The position numbers and the translations under genes were made by a program. Shown here piece by piece: positions 1 to 7,920 of a DNA stretch of 9,127 nucleotides; within the stretch, counting starts at the first letter, position 1; each line of letters begins with the position of its first letter. The stretch comes from Firmicutes bacterium UBA5301. GTDB lineage: Bacteria > Bacillota > UBA5301. Under the pieces are notes generated by a model. The model had not been told where the DNA came from, did not search any database, and saw nothing but the letters and a program-made list of their open reading frames with translations. The DNA is taken from NCBI GenBank assembly GCA_002408345.1, contig DHRX01000074.1:4230-13356 (forward strand), in the 5' to 3' direction.

Positions 1-1805
1 GCTGCCGCCATCTTTAACTGCAGATACTCACTGCCGCCTAACTCAAAGCCGGGCCAGCCCAGTAAAGCAATAACATCATCTGCTGACTGAAAGGCACTGG
101 TAGTTTGAAGAGTAACCTCTTCTAACAAGCCAACCATACCAATAACAGGTGTTGGATAAATGGCTTGACCACCAGACTCATTATATAAGCTGGCATTTCC
201 GCCGGTTACAGGAATTTCTAAAAACCGAGCAGCAGCAGCAATCCCATTAATCGCTTCTTCTAACTGCCAGTAAACCTCGGGCTTCTCTGGATTACCAAAG
301 TTTAAGCCATCGGTTAGCCCAATCGGCTCAGCCCCAGTGCATACCAGGTTACGTGCTGCTTCAGCTACTGCCCCCATAGCTCCGTGGTAAGGGTCAAGAT
401 AGGTATACCGACCGTTGCCATCAATAGTCACTGCAATGCCGCGATTAGTACCTTCTACCTGAAGAACCGCTGCATCAGCAACACCAGGTCCAACAACTGT
501 ATTTCTACCGAGGCTGTGATCAAACTGTTGGTAGATCCAGCGTTTACTGGCAATAGTCGGAGAATCTAATAATCTTAAGAGTTCGCCATTATACTCTGTT
601 TGCAATGGTAAGCTAGCTGCATCAAAATCCCTAGTGTGTTCTAAATAAGCTGGCTGTCGCCCCTCACGAATATAGCAAGGGGCACCTTCGGTCAAGGATT
701 TAGCCGGAACGTCAGCCGCTAATTGGTCACCATCGTAAACTCGAACCATCCCATCAGCGGTAACTTTACCGATAACCACAGCCGGTAACCCATAACGATC
801 GAAAATAGCCTTGACCTCTTCTTCAGCCCCTTTTTTAGGGACAAGTAGCATTCGTTCTTGGGATTCAGAGAGCATAATTTCATAAGCGGTCATACCCGGT
901 TCCCGCCTGGGCACCAAGGAAACATCCATTTCGATCCCGCTACCGGCTCGGCTAGCCATCTCACAAGCTGAGCTAGTCAGGCCAGCGGCACCCATATCTT
1001 GGATTCCCACTATAAGGTCGCTAGCAATTACCTCTAAACAAGCTTCAATCAAAAGTTTTTCGGTAGCTGGATCACCGATAGCCACCGAAGAATGGTGACC
1101 TTCTTCACCACCGTCAAACTCCCCTGAAGCAAAAGTAGCACCATGAATCCCATCTCGACCGGTAGCGGCTCCCACAACCATAACCGGATTACCAACACCA
1201 GAAGCGGTAGCGGTAGTAATTGTTTCATGTCGGACGAGCCCTACCGCCATTGCATTTACTAGGGGATTACCAGCATAAGCTTGGTCAAAATAGACCTCAC
1301 CAGCAACAGTAGGAACACCGACCGTATTGCCATAATCAGCCATCCCAGCTGCGACCCCTTTGAGCAAGAACTTAACCCGTTCATCTTCTAAAGACCCAAA
1401 GCGGAGAGAGTTGAGGATAGCAACAGGACGAGCGCCCATAGTGAAAATATCTCGCAGGATTCCGCCAACCCCAGTAGCCGCACCATGGTAAGGTTCTATT
1501 GCAGAAGGGTGGTTATGACTCTCAACTTTAAAGACCGCAGCCCAACCATCGCCGATATCAACGACTCCAGCATTCTCTCCAGGTCCTTGCAAAATACGTT
1601 TCCCCTCAGTTGGAAACCTTTTAAAGAAAGGACGAGTATGTTTATAGGCACAATGCTCCGACCACAGAACTGCGTACATCCCTAACTCCGTATAGTTAGG
1701 GTTCCGTCCTAGAAAATCACAAATTTGCTCATACTCCGTGTCGGTTAGCCCCATTTGACGCCAAAGTTGGCTTGTTTTTATTTCTTGCGCAGTTGGTTCT
1801 TGCAT
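1..1805 (-). CDS. purL: Phosphoribosylformylglycinamidine synthase, small-type PurL subunit (partial, C-terminus beyond window)
   Basis: PurL converts FGAR, ATP and ammonia to FGAM, the fourth step of purine synthesis; the small form works in a cytosolic complex with PurQ (glutaminase) and PurS. The 601 codons seen read without interruption to the left edge; the Bacillus-type protein is about 740 residues, so roughly the last fifth is missing. Visible landmarks are WSEHC (48-52), a GPGENAG ATP/substrate loop, VESHNHPSA (94-102), the TGVGG turn (about 111-115), QDMGAAGLT (269-277) and a second-half GNAS (536-539). The N-terminus lacks the PurS-like domain of the large, fused PurL. The ATG has a good ribosome-binding site (AGGGAGGT, 6 nt upstream) and lies 17 nt after the purC stop, so it belongs to the purB-purC-purL unit behind the riboswitch. 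purS and purQ, common upstream of small purL, are absent here. Confidence 0.97.
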   Translation of the reverse strand, partial: MQEPTAQEIKTSQLWRQMGLTDTEYEQICDFLGRNPNYTELGMYAVLWSEHCAYKHTRPFFKRFPTEGKRILQGPGENAGVVDIGDGWAAVFKVESHNHPSAIEPYHGAATGVGGILRDIFTMGARPVAILNSLRFGSLEDERVKFLLKGVAAGMADYGNTVGVPTVAGEVYFDQAYAGNPLVNAMAVGLVRHETITTATASGVGNPVMVVGAATGRDGIHGATFASGEFDGGEEGHHSSVAIGDPATEKLLIEACLEVIASDLIVGIQDMGAAGLTSSACEMASRAGSGIEMDVSLVPRREPGMTAYEIMLSESQERMLLVPKKGAEEEVKAIFDRYGLPAVVIGKVTADGMVRVYDGDQLAADVPAKSLTEGAPCYIREGRQPAYLEHTRDFDAASLPLQTEYNGELLRLLDSPTIASKRWIYQQFDHSLGRNTVVGPGVADAAVLQVEGTNRGIAVTIDGNGRYTYLDPYHGAMGAVAEAARNLVCTGAEPIGLTDGLNFGNPEKPEVYWQLEEAINGIAAAARFLEIPVTGGNASLYNESGGQAIYPTPVIGMVGLLEEVTLQTTSAFQSADDVIALLGWPGFELGGSEYLQLKMAA

Positions 1806-1822
1806 TGGTTTACCTCCCTAAA

Positions 1823-2539
1823 TTAACCTAAGATAATGCGCCGGTAAACTTCAGCATAAGCTTCAGTTAAACCACCTAAGTCCTGGCGAAAACGGTCTTT
1901 ATCCAACTTATCACCGGTAGTCATATCCCAAAAGCGACAAGTATCTGGGGAAATTTCGTCGCCTAACAGAATTTGGCCATTAAACAAACCAAATTCAAGC
2001 TTAAAGTCGACTAAATCTAGGTTGTGTTTAGCCAGAAATTCCCTTAGGATACTGTTAACCTGCAAAGCCTCTTTGGTTAACTCGGCCAACTGCTCAAAAG
2101 TAGCGCATCCCATAGCTTGTAAGTGATATTCATTGACTAACGGATCATTGAGGGCATCGTTTTTGTAATAAAATTCCCTCACTACAAAAGGTAACCGTTC
2201 CCCTTCGGTAAATCCTAAACGCTTGACCAAGCTACCAGCGGCAATATTACGGACAACTACTTCTACCGGAATTATCTCTAGTCTACGAACTAACAACTCC
2301 CGCTCATTGAGCTGACGCACATAATGAGTAGTGTAACCTTTTTCTGCTAATAGTTCAAAGAAAACACTAGATATTTTCGCGTTTAATTCACCTTTACCGG
2401 GTATCGACTCTTTTTTTAGACCATTAAAAGCGGTAGCATCGTCTTTGTAATAAACAATGACATAGTCTGGATCTGAAGTAGCGTAGACGATTTTGGCTTT
2501 GCCTTCGTACAATTGTTCCTTTTTTTGAACTTCCAGCAT
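1823..2539 (-). CDS. purC: Phosphoribosylaminoimidazole-succinocarboxamide (SAICAR) synthase
   Basis: PurC joins CAIR and aspartate using ATP to make SAICAR, directly before the PurB step. The 238-residue length is normal for the bacterial single-domain enzyme. The N-terminal glycine-rich LYEGKAK (10-16) is the nucleotide-binding loop. Both family signatures are complete: IIPVEVVVRNIAAGS (89-103) and LVDFKLEFG (176-184). GDEISPDTCRFW (193-204) supplies further conserved active-site residues. The ATG overlaps the purB TAA by one base (TAATG), and an AGGGGG tract just upstream, inside the end of purB, serves as ribosome-binding site. This arrangement suggests translational coupling to purB. Nothing is truncated or unusual. 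Confidence 0.98.
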   Translation of the reverse strand: MLEVQKKEQLYEGKAKIVYATSDPDYVIVYYKDDATAFNGLKKESIPGKGELNAKISSVFFELLAEKGYTTHYVRQLNERELLVRRLEIIPVEVVVRNIAAGSLVKRLGFTEGERLPFVVREFYYKNDALNDPLVNEYHLQAMGCATFEQLAELTKEALQVNSILREFLAKHNLDLVDFKLEFGLFNGQILLGDEISPDTCRFWDMTTGDKLDKDRFRQDLGGLTEAYAEVYRRIILG

Positions 2540-3939
2540 TATTTTTTCCCCCTGCTTAATTTTTCAGACCAATAATCACAGATTAGCTCTGTCTTTCGGC
2601 TAGCTTGTCCGGTATATAACTCCGGTTTTTGTAAAACCATTTTCTGTTCCGACGTTAGTTTTGCCAAATAGGGTGCCAATTCAGTATCATTAATAGCCAG
2701 ATCTCCTAAAGACTGGCCGGTCTTTTCTGCCGTTAATGTCAACACACGAACAGCCTCATGAGCATTAGGGTGCCCGGCATAAGCTAACAGAATGTATAGC
2801 GGTTCGGCAATAAACATCCCTGCACTAACTTCAAAGTTAGCAGCCATATTTTCTCGATGAACCGCTAATTTAGCAGTAATATTATTTAAACGTCGTAGGG
2901 CTAAAACAAAACCGGCAGCTAACTCAGCATAAAAACGATTACTGGCGCTATTAGAAAGATCACGTTGGTGTTCGGAGATTTGATCCATATAAACGGTAAT
3001 AATACGGGGTAAAAAAGTTTTCCATAAAGACTTAACATGTTCAAAATTCCAAGGGTTACGTTTATGGGGCATTGTAGAGGAACCGACCTGTTCAGGAGCA
3101 AAATATTCACCGACCTCAGCAATTTCGGAACGCTGTAAATGACGAATATCATCAGCAAAGTTAGCTAAAATGCCAAAACAAGTTACGTATTCGTGCATAA
3201 GGGTTAATAAGTACTCTGGCTCTACTATCTGAGTGGAAAACGGCGAAGCCTTAATACCGAGTTCCGCCATAACTAACTCCTCTAATTTCAGGGGATCACT
3301 GACAATAAGGGAAGAAGCATTGTAAGCGCCAACAGCTCCAGCCATCTTACCACGTAAATCGGCACTAGCCACACTTATCCGTTCATAGGCTGACCCCAAC
3401 CGTTGAACATAGCCAGCTAGGTAATAGCCAAAAGTAATGGGAACAGCATATTGGCCGTGGGTCCGACCTATCTGTAAAGTCTCCTTTTCCGCCCGGGCTA
3501 AACGCAGCAGTGTATCAATTAAGGTTTTTAGTTCCGGTAACACGATATCGCTAGTAAAGCCTTTGTACTTGGCTGCGGTAGCACTATCCATAATATCTGC
3601 TGAAGTAGCGGTGAAGTGAACCCACGGTTTGGCTGCTGGACTAACCTTAGCCTGAATAGAATTAACCAGGGCTCTGATATTATGTCTGGTTTTCTCTTCT
3701 TCGGCAAAAACCTCTTCAGGGGTAACTTGTGAACAGGCAGCCACAATTTCTCGAGCTGCTGACTCGGGGGCAACTCCTAGCGATGCCAGCGCTTTAGCTA
3801 ACGCCGCCTCTACTTTCAAGAGATACCGAATCCCAGCTTCCTCTGATAAATAAGCGCTTAAGGATCCCCATAGTTCCGTATCCCCTACTGAATAGCGGTG
3901 ATCCAGTGGACTGATGTTCCGAAAAACTTGGCGTTCCAA
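2539..3939 (-). CDS. purB: Adenylosuccinate lyase
   Basis: PurB acts twice in purine synthesis: it releases fumarate from SAICAR to give AICAR, and from adenylosuccinate to give AMP. At 466 residues it is somewhat longer than the Bacillus enzyme (about 430). It shows the three conserved fumarase/aspartase-superfamily regions: HFTATSADIMDSA (108-120), QIGRTHGQYAVP (156-167, with the conserved His161), and the signature loop GSSTMPHKRNP (286-296), whose serines include the catalytic base. The start is a TTG at 3939, preceded by AAGGAG with 8 nt spacing. The two nearby ATGs sit against the Shine-Dalgarno site and are out of frame. It is the first gene after the riboswitch terminator, so its expression should depend on anti-termination. 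Confidence 0.97.
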   Translation of the reverse strand: MERQVFRNISPLDHRYSVGDTELWGSLSAYLSEEAGIRYLLKVEAALAKALASLGVAPESAAREIVAACSQVTPEEVFAEEEKTRHNIRALVNSIQAKVSPAAKPWVHFTATSADIMDSATAAKYKGFTSDIVLPELKTLIDTLLRLARAEKETLQIGRTHGQYAVPITFGYYLAGYVQRLGSAYERISVASADLRGKMAGAVGAYNASSLIVSDPLKLEELVMAELGIKASPFSTQIVEPEYLLTLMHEYVTCFGILANFADDIRHLQRSEIAEVGEYFAPEQVGSSTMPHKRNPWNFEHVKSLWKTFLPRIITVYMDQISEHQRDLSNSASNRFYAELAAGFVLALRRLNNITAKLAVHRENMAANFEVSAGMFIAEPLYILLAYAGHPNAHEAVRVLTLTAEKTGQSLGDLAINDTELAPYLAKLTSEQKMVLQKPELYTGQASRKTELICDYWSEKLSRGKK

Positions 3940-3947
3940 CCCATCAT

Positions 3948-3953
3948 CTCCTT
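3948..3953 (-). promoter_or_regulatory. Ribosome-binding site deciding the purB TTG start
   Basis: AAGGAG lies 8 nt before the TTG at 3939. Two ATG triplets between them are too close to this site, and the frame they open ends after a few codons, so TTG is the supported start. Confidence 0.85.
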
Positions 3954-3968
3954 AGGTATAATAGAAAT

Positions 3969-4019
3969 AAGAAAAGAAAAACAAAAGGCGAGTAGGTCAC
4001 ATTGCTGAACCTACCCGCC
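3969..4019 (-). terminator. Intrinsic terminator of the purB riboswitch expression platform
   Basis: In the sense strand GGCGGGUAGGU (4019-4009) pairs with ACCUACUCGCC (3997-3987) over 11 bp with a single G-U wobble and an 11-nt loop. A long U-rich tract follows (UUUUGUUUUUCUUUUCUU, 3986-3969). This is a textbook Rho-independent terminator, placed about 30 nt before the purB start codon rather than at an operon end. Its 5' arm overlaps the last bases of the aptamer, so the two folds exclude each other and ligand binding should prevent termination. It would also stop read-through from carA-carB-purE. Confidence 0.93.
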
Positions 4020-4114
4020 CGGGCTTTTATCCCTCTAGGGTGTAGCGCTGTATCAGCGCCTGCACCACTTGGACCAGACCTGAAGTATTCAGCGGAACCC
4101 TAGGTGCACTTCAT
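4006..4114 (-). promoter_or_regulatory. ykkC-family riboswitch aptamer, probable PRPP riboswitch (subtype 2b)
   Basis: In the sense strand the conserved ykkC blocks appear in order: GAAGUGCACCUAGGGUUCC (from 4112), GGUCCAAG (4075-4068), GGUGCAGG, then GAGGGAUAAAAGCCCGGG (4035-4018). Supporting pairings are UGCACC (4108-4103) with GGUGCA (4066-4061), matching the extra P0 helix of subtype 2; hairpin CUGAA-UAC-UUCAG (4092-4080); hairpin GCGCUG-AUA-CAGCGC (4059-4045); and a closing UGAA (4113-4110) with UUCA (4009-4006). The family includes guanidine-I, ppGpp, PRPP and nucleoside-diphosphate sensors. The P0 helix argues against guanidine-I. The PRPP assignment over ppGpp rests mainly on the purB-purC-purL genes it controls, since PRPP riboswitches are known to be purine-gene ON switches. 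Overlap with the downstream terminator fits that mechanism. Confidence 0.88.
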
Positions 4115-4134
4115 GCTATAAAACTTCTGCATTC

Positions 4135-4163
4135 ATAGTAACAAAGCCTTCTTAGATTGTCAA
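4135..4163 (-). promoter_or_regulatory. Predicted sigma-A promoter for the riboswitch-purB-purC-purL unit
   Basis: A perfect -35 TTGACA (4163-4158) overlaps the purE stop codon. Exactly 17 nt follow, then the -10-like TACTAT (4140-4135, 4 of 6 matches including the key TA and final T). Transcription would start near 4128, about 15 nt before the first conserved aptamer base. This gives the purB unit its own promoter, independent of the one upstream of carA. Confidence 0.68.
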
Positions 4164-4675
4164 CAGCGATTTGCTCCGACAAACCCAGCTAACCCTCGTT
4201 CCCGTAATGCAGCATTTTTAGTTGTAATCTTTCCTCTAAGTGTTTGCCGGTACCTACTTAGCTTATCGCTAAGATCCGGATTATTAACCGCTAGAATCTG
4301 TGCTGCCAAATAAGCAGCATTACTAGCATTATCGATACCAACCGTAGCAACTGGAATCCCCGGCGGCATCTGAACAATCGAATAGAGAGCATCAGTACCT
4401 TGTAAAGGTCCTGCAGCAATCGGCAAACCAATTACCGGCAATACAGTATAAGCAGCTAATACCCCTGGTAAATGAGCAGCTAATCCCGCAGCAGCCACAA
4501 TTACATTTATCCCTCGTTCTATAGCGGTTGTCCCATATTCGGCCGCTAATTCAGGGCTACGGTGAGCCGAAATAATATCAACCTCATAAGGGATTTCTAA
4601 GTCATCCCAAATAGCAAAGGCTTTCTCCACAACTTTTAAGTCGGAATCACTACCTAAGACTACTCCAATTTTCAC
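4160..4675 (-). CDS. purE: N5-carboxyaminoimidazole ribonucleotide mutase (class I PurE)
   Basis: Class I PurE moves the carboxyl of N5-CAIR (made by PurK) to give CAIR, the substrate of PurC. From the GTG at 4675 the protein has 171 residues, normal for the family. It shows the phosphate loop GSDSD (8-12), SAHRSP (36-41, His38 expected to act in catalysis) and AAGLAAHLPG (62-71), and a well-conserved core through VQMPPGIPVATV. The SAHR motif, as opposed to the SAHK of class II AIR carboxylases, supports class I. An ATG at 4696 is in frame, but it lies upstream of the AAGGAGG site and inside carB; the GTG, 8 nt after that site, is preferred. The gene follows carB after 13 nt, so it is probably co-transcribed with carAB. 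No purK is visible. Confidence 0.95.
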   Translation of the reverse strand: MKIGVVLGSDSDLKVVEKAFAIWDDLEIPYEVDIISAHRSPELAAEYGTTAIERGINVIVAAAGLAAHLPGVLAAYTVLPVIGLPIAAGPLQGTDALYSIVQMPPGIPVATVGIDNASNAAYLAAQILAVNNPDLSDKLSRYRQTLRGKITTKNAALRERGLAGFVGANRC

Positions 4676-4683
4676 GCCGTCAT

Positions 4684-4690
4684 CCTCCTT
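4684..4690 (-). promoter_or_regulatory. Ribosome-binding site deciding the purE GTG start
   Basis: AAGGAGG overlaps the carB stop codon (TAAGGAGG) and stands 8 nt before the GTG at 4675. This ideal spacing shows that the longer ATG-initiated reading of purE would translate its own ribosome-binding site. Confidence 0.88.
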
Positions 4691-7600
4691 AAACATACCC
4701 CTGTAACGCCTTAACCTGTGGTTCTTGTACAGACAGACGAGCAGCTTCTAAAGCAGCTACAACAGTATCCAGTGAAGTAAAACAAGGGATTCCCAATTCA
4801 GCACAGCGCCGCCGTAAACGGAAACCAAAGCGTTCTGGGGTACGACCTCGAGTAGTAGTATTCACGACCAGACCGACCTCTCCCTGCCTTAATAAAGACA
4901 TTACTGGACTAGTCGGTCCTACCTCTTTGGGCACCTCCGTAACCGCTACCCCTCTCTCTTGTAACCAGCTAGCGGTCCCTGGTGTTGCTAAAAACTGGTA
5001 CCCTAAACCCTGTAGTTCGCTTACTACTAAGCCTAATTCTGGCTTACCCATATCTCCAACCGACAATAAGACTGTTTTGGGGCCTCGACGAAGATCTAAC
5101 CCTGCGGCTAAAAGTCCCTTATTCAGAGCGGTATGGTAATCCTCAGCTACCCCTAACACCTCACCGGTTGACTTCATTTCTGGGCCTAAAGATGTTTCTA
5201 CATCAATTAGCTTATTAAAGGAAAACACAGGCACCTTGACCGCATAAAAATGACTTTCCGGCCAGTAGCCAGGGGTATATCCCTGTTCAACTAAGCTTTT
5301 TCCAAGAATGGCTTCAGTAGCAACCTTGACCATAGGAACACCGGTAACCTTAGATAGATAGGGTACTGTTCGGCTCGCTCGTGGGTTAACTTCTATGATA
5401 TAGAGTTTTTCTTCATGCACTACATATTGAATATTGAGTAATCCACGGACTTGTAGTTCATTAGCGATCCGTCTTGTATAATCTAATACCTGTTTTTTAA
5501 TTTCTTCCGATATAGTTCGGGAAGGATAGACAGCAATACTATCGCCAGAATGGACCCCGGCCCGTTCAACATGCTCCATTATCCCGGGGATCAAAATCTC
5601 TGTCCCGTCACAAATGGCATCTACTTCAATTTCCCGACCTTCAAGATATTTATCGATTAATACCGGATGGTGCGGGGAAACCTGAACCGCTCCAGACATG
5701 TACTTCAGCAGATCGTTTTCGGCATAAACAATCTCCATTGCTCGACCGCCTAAGACGTAGGAGGGACGTACTAAAACCGGGTAACCAATTTTAGTTGCCA
5801 CATCTACAGCTTCGACTACAGACCGTGCTGTTCCCCCTTGTGGTCGAGGAATGTCTAGTTTAGTTAGGAGTTGGTCAAAGCGTTCCCGATCTTCAGCCTG
5901 ATCAATGGCATCGACACTGGTACCTAAAATACGTACCCCTGCTTGTTGCAAAGGTAGAGCCAAATTAATTGCTGTTTGGCCTCCAAATTGAACGATGACC
6001 CCTTCTGGATTTTCTTTATCTAAAACATTAAGAACATCTTCCAAGCTCAACGGTTCAAAGTATAATCGATCAGAAGTATCGAAGTCGGTGCTCACCGTTT
6101 CTGGATTATTATTAATAATATAGGCCGCATAACCAGCCTCTCTTAAAGCCCAAACCGAGTGAACACTACAATAATCAAATTCAATGCCTTGACCAATACG
6201 AATTGGTCCAGAGCCAAGAACAACTATTTTAGGCTCTGTAGAAACAGGTGCCTCATCCTCAGATTCGTAAGTTGAATAATAATATGGGGTCGAGGCTGCA
6301 AACTCTCCAGCACATGTATCAACCATCTTGTAAACAGGTTGAATCTGGAGTTGCTGTCGCTGGGCCCTAATGGCTTCTGGCTTTTCCCCAACTAAACGGG
6401 CCAGTTCTACATCGGCAAACCCCAATTGCTTCGCTTCTTTCAAGAGCTTAATCCAATCTGGGCCGCTCTTTGCCGCTAGTAATCTCGCTTCCATATCTAC
6501 AATCCGCCAAATTCCAATAAGGAAAAACTGGTTAATCGCTGTCAGCTCGTGAATCTGTTGAACGGTTACCCCTCGACGCATTAACTCAGCAATAGCATAG
6601 AACCGTAGATGATTAGGATGACGGCAAACCGCTTCTAACTGATTTTGTTCCCAGGTTTCCATTTCCGGTAAATACAACCCTTGCCCATCTATTTCCAGAG
6701 AACGGAGCGCCTTAAGTAAGGCCGCTTCTAAAGAACGATCAATAGCCATAACCTCACCGGTTGCCTTCATCTGAGTACCAAGACTACTATCTGCTTTGGT
6801 AAATTTGTCAAAAGGCCAACGCGGCCACTTAACTACAACATAATCTAGGCTCGGCTCAAAACAGGCTGAGGTACTCTGAGTAACAGGGTTAACAATCTCA
6901 TCTAACCGAAGGCCAACACTAACTTTAGTTGAAACTTTAGCAATCGGGTAACCAGTAGCTTTCGAAGCTAAAGCTGAAGATCGACTAACCCGAGGATTTA
7001 CTTCAATCAAGTAATATTCATGAGATGTAGGATGTAAGGCAAATTGAACATTACAGCCACCCTCAATCCCTAATGTGCGAATAATTTTGAGTGCAGCGGT
7101 TCGTAATAGTTGGTGTTCATGAGCGCTTAAAGTCAAAGCCGGGGCAACTACTACCGAATCCCCGGTATGAATCCCTACCGGATCGATGTTTTCCATGCTA
7201 CAAACAATAATGCAATTGTCCGCAGCGTCCCGTAATACCTCAAACTCGATTTCTTTCCAGCCGGCTACACTCTTTTCGATTAGGACCTGATGAATCGGGC
7301 TATAAAGAAGGCCTTTTTCTGTAATTTCAGCTAACTCGCCGGCGGTCTCGGCCATGCCCCCACCGGTTCCCCCTAAGGTATAGGCCGGTCGAACAATCAA
7401 GGGAAAACCAACCTGCTCTCCAAAGGCTAGCGCCTCCGAAACTGTAGAGACAATCATTGACGGTGGTACAGGTTCACCGATCTCTTCCATTGTTTGTTTG
7501 AAAAGCTCCCGGTCCTCGGCCTTTTTTATTGCTGCCAGGGAAGTACCTAAAAGTTTAACCCCATATTTATCTAGGACGCCATTCTCTGCTAATTCTACCG

Positions 7601-7895
7601 CCATATTTAGGCCCACTTGCCCGCCTAAAGTTGGAATTAAACCATCGGGTTTCTCTTCCTTTATTACTTTTGTTGCATACTCTAAAGTCAGAGGTTCTAA
7701 ATAAACCCGATCAGCGATATGCAAATCAGTCATAATCGTAGCCGGATTACTGTTAATTAAAATAACCTCTAACCCTTCTTCTTTAAGGGCCCGACACGCT
7801 TGAGTCCCAGCGTAATCGAACTCGGCAGCCTGCCCGATAATAATTGGGCCAGAGCCGATAACCAATACTTTCTTTAAGTCTCTATCGCTAGGCAT
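4689..7895 (-). CDS. carB: Carbamoyl-phosphate synthase large subunit
   Basis: CarB makes carbamoyl phosphate from bicarbonate, two ATP and ammonia, for arginine and pyrimidine synthesis. The 1068 residues match the family (E. coli 1073). Two homologous ATP-grasp synthetase halves are visible. The first (about 8-400) has FPLIVRPAYTLGGTG (164-178) and LIEVNPRVSR; the second (about 555-935) has YPVLVRPSYVLGGRA (705-719) and IIEVNPRASR. An oligomerisation segment lies between them. The C-terminal MGS-like allosteric domain (about 938-1055) keeps residues corresponding to the E. coli IMP/UMP/ornithine site: K951, T971, T974, K990, N1012 and T1014. The ATG lies 25 nt after carA. A GGAGGAGG site is a little far upstream (12 nt) and a nearer AGGA may serve instead. 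Both synthetase sites look intact, unlike the glutaminase site of CarA. Confidence 0.98.
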   Translation of the reverse strand: MPSDRDLKKVLVIGSGPIIIGQAAEFDYAGTQACRALKEEGLEVILINSNPATIMTDLHIADRVYLEPLTLEYATKVIKEEKPDGLIPTLGGQVGLNMAVELAENGVLDKYGVKLLGTSLAAIKKAEDRELFKQTMEEIGEPVPPSMIVSTVSEALAFGEQVGFPLIVRPAYTLGGTGGGMAETAGELAEITEKGLLYSPIHQVLIEKSVAGWKEIEFEVLRDAADNCIIVCSMENIDPVGIHTGDSVVVAPALTLSAHEHQLLRTAALKIIRTLGIEGGCNVQFALHPTSHEYYLIEVNPRVSRSSALASKATGYPIAKVSTKVSVGLRLDEIVNPVTQSTSACFEPSLDYVVVKWPRWPFDKFTKADSSLGTQMKATGEVMAIDRSLEAALLKALRSLEIDGQGLYLPEMETWEQNQLEAVCRHPNHLRFYAIAELMRRGVTVQQIHELTAINQFFLIGIWRIVDMEARLLAAKSGPDWIKLLKEAKQLGFADVELARLVGEKPEAIRAQRQQLQIQPVYKMVDTCAGEFAASTPYYYSTYESEDEAPVSTEPKIVVLGSGPIRIGQGIEFDYCSVHSVWALREAGYAAYIINNNPETVSTDFDTSDRLYFEPLSLEDVLNVLDKENPEGVIVQFGGQTAINLALPLQQAGVRILGTSVDAIDQAEDRERFDQLLTKLDIPRPQGGTARSVVEAVDVATKIGYPVLVRPSYVLGGRAMEIVYAENDLLKYMSGAVQVSPHHPVLIDKYLEGREIEVDAICDGTEILIPGIMEHVERAGVHSGDSIAVYPSRTISEEIKKQVLDYTRRIANELQVRGLLNIQYVVHEEKLYIIEVNPRASRTVPYLSKVTGVPMVKVATEAILGKSLVEQGYTPGYWPESHFYAVKVPVFSFNKLIDVETSLGPEMKSTGEVLGVAEDYHTALNKGLLAAGLDLRRGPKTVLLSVGDMGKPELGLVVSELQGLGYQFLATPGTASWLQERGVAVTEVPKEVGPTSPVMSLLRQGEVGLVVNTTTRGRTPERFGFRLRRRCAELGIPCFTSLDTVVAALEAARLSVQEPQVKALQGYV

Positions 7896-7920
7896 GCTTT
7901 CCTACTTCCTCCTCCAACCG

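Noticed and set aside
4006..4159. Tandem guanine riboswitch with the PRPP aptamer, as known in some purine leaders
   Set aside because: No purine-aptamer three-way-junction blocks could be found between the purE stop and the ykkC aptamer, and the space before the aptamer is under 50 nt.
3940..4159. PurR operator (PurBox) upstream of purB
   Set aside because: No pair of CCGAAC-type boxes is present; the riboswitch accounts for regulation.
4676..4696. ATG at 4696 as the purE start, giving 178 residues
   Set aside because: The AAGGAGG ribosome-binding site would lie inside the coding sequence; the GTG at 4675 has ideal spacing and gives the family's usual N-terminus.
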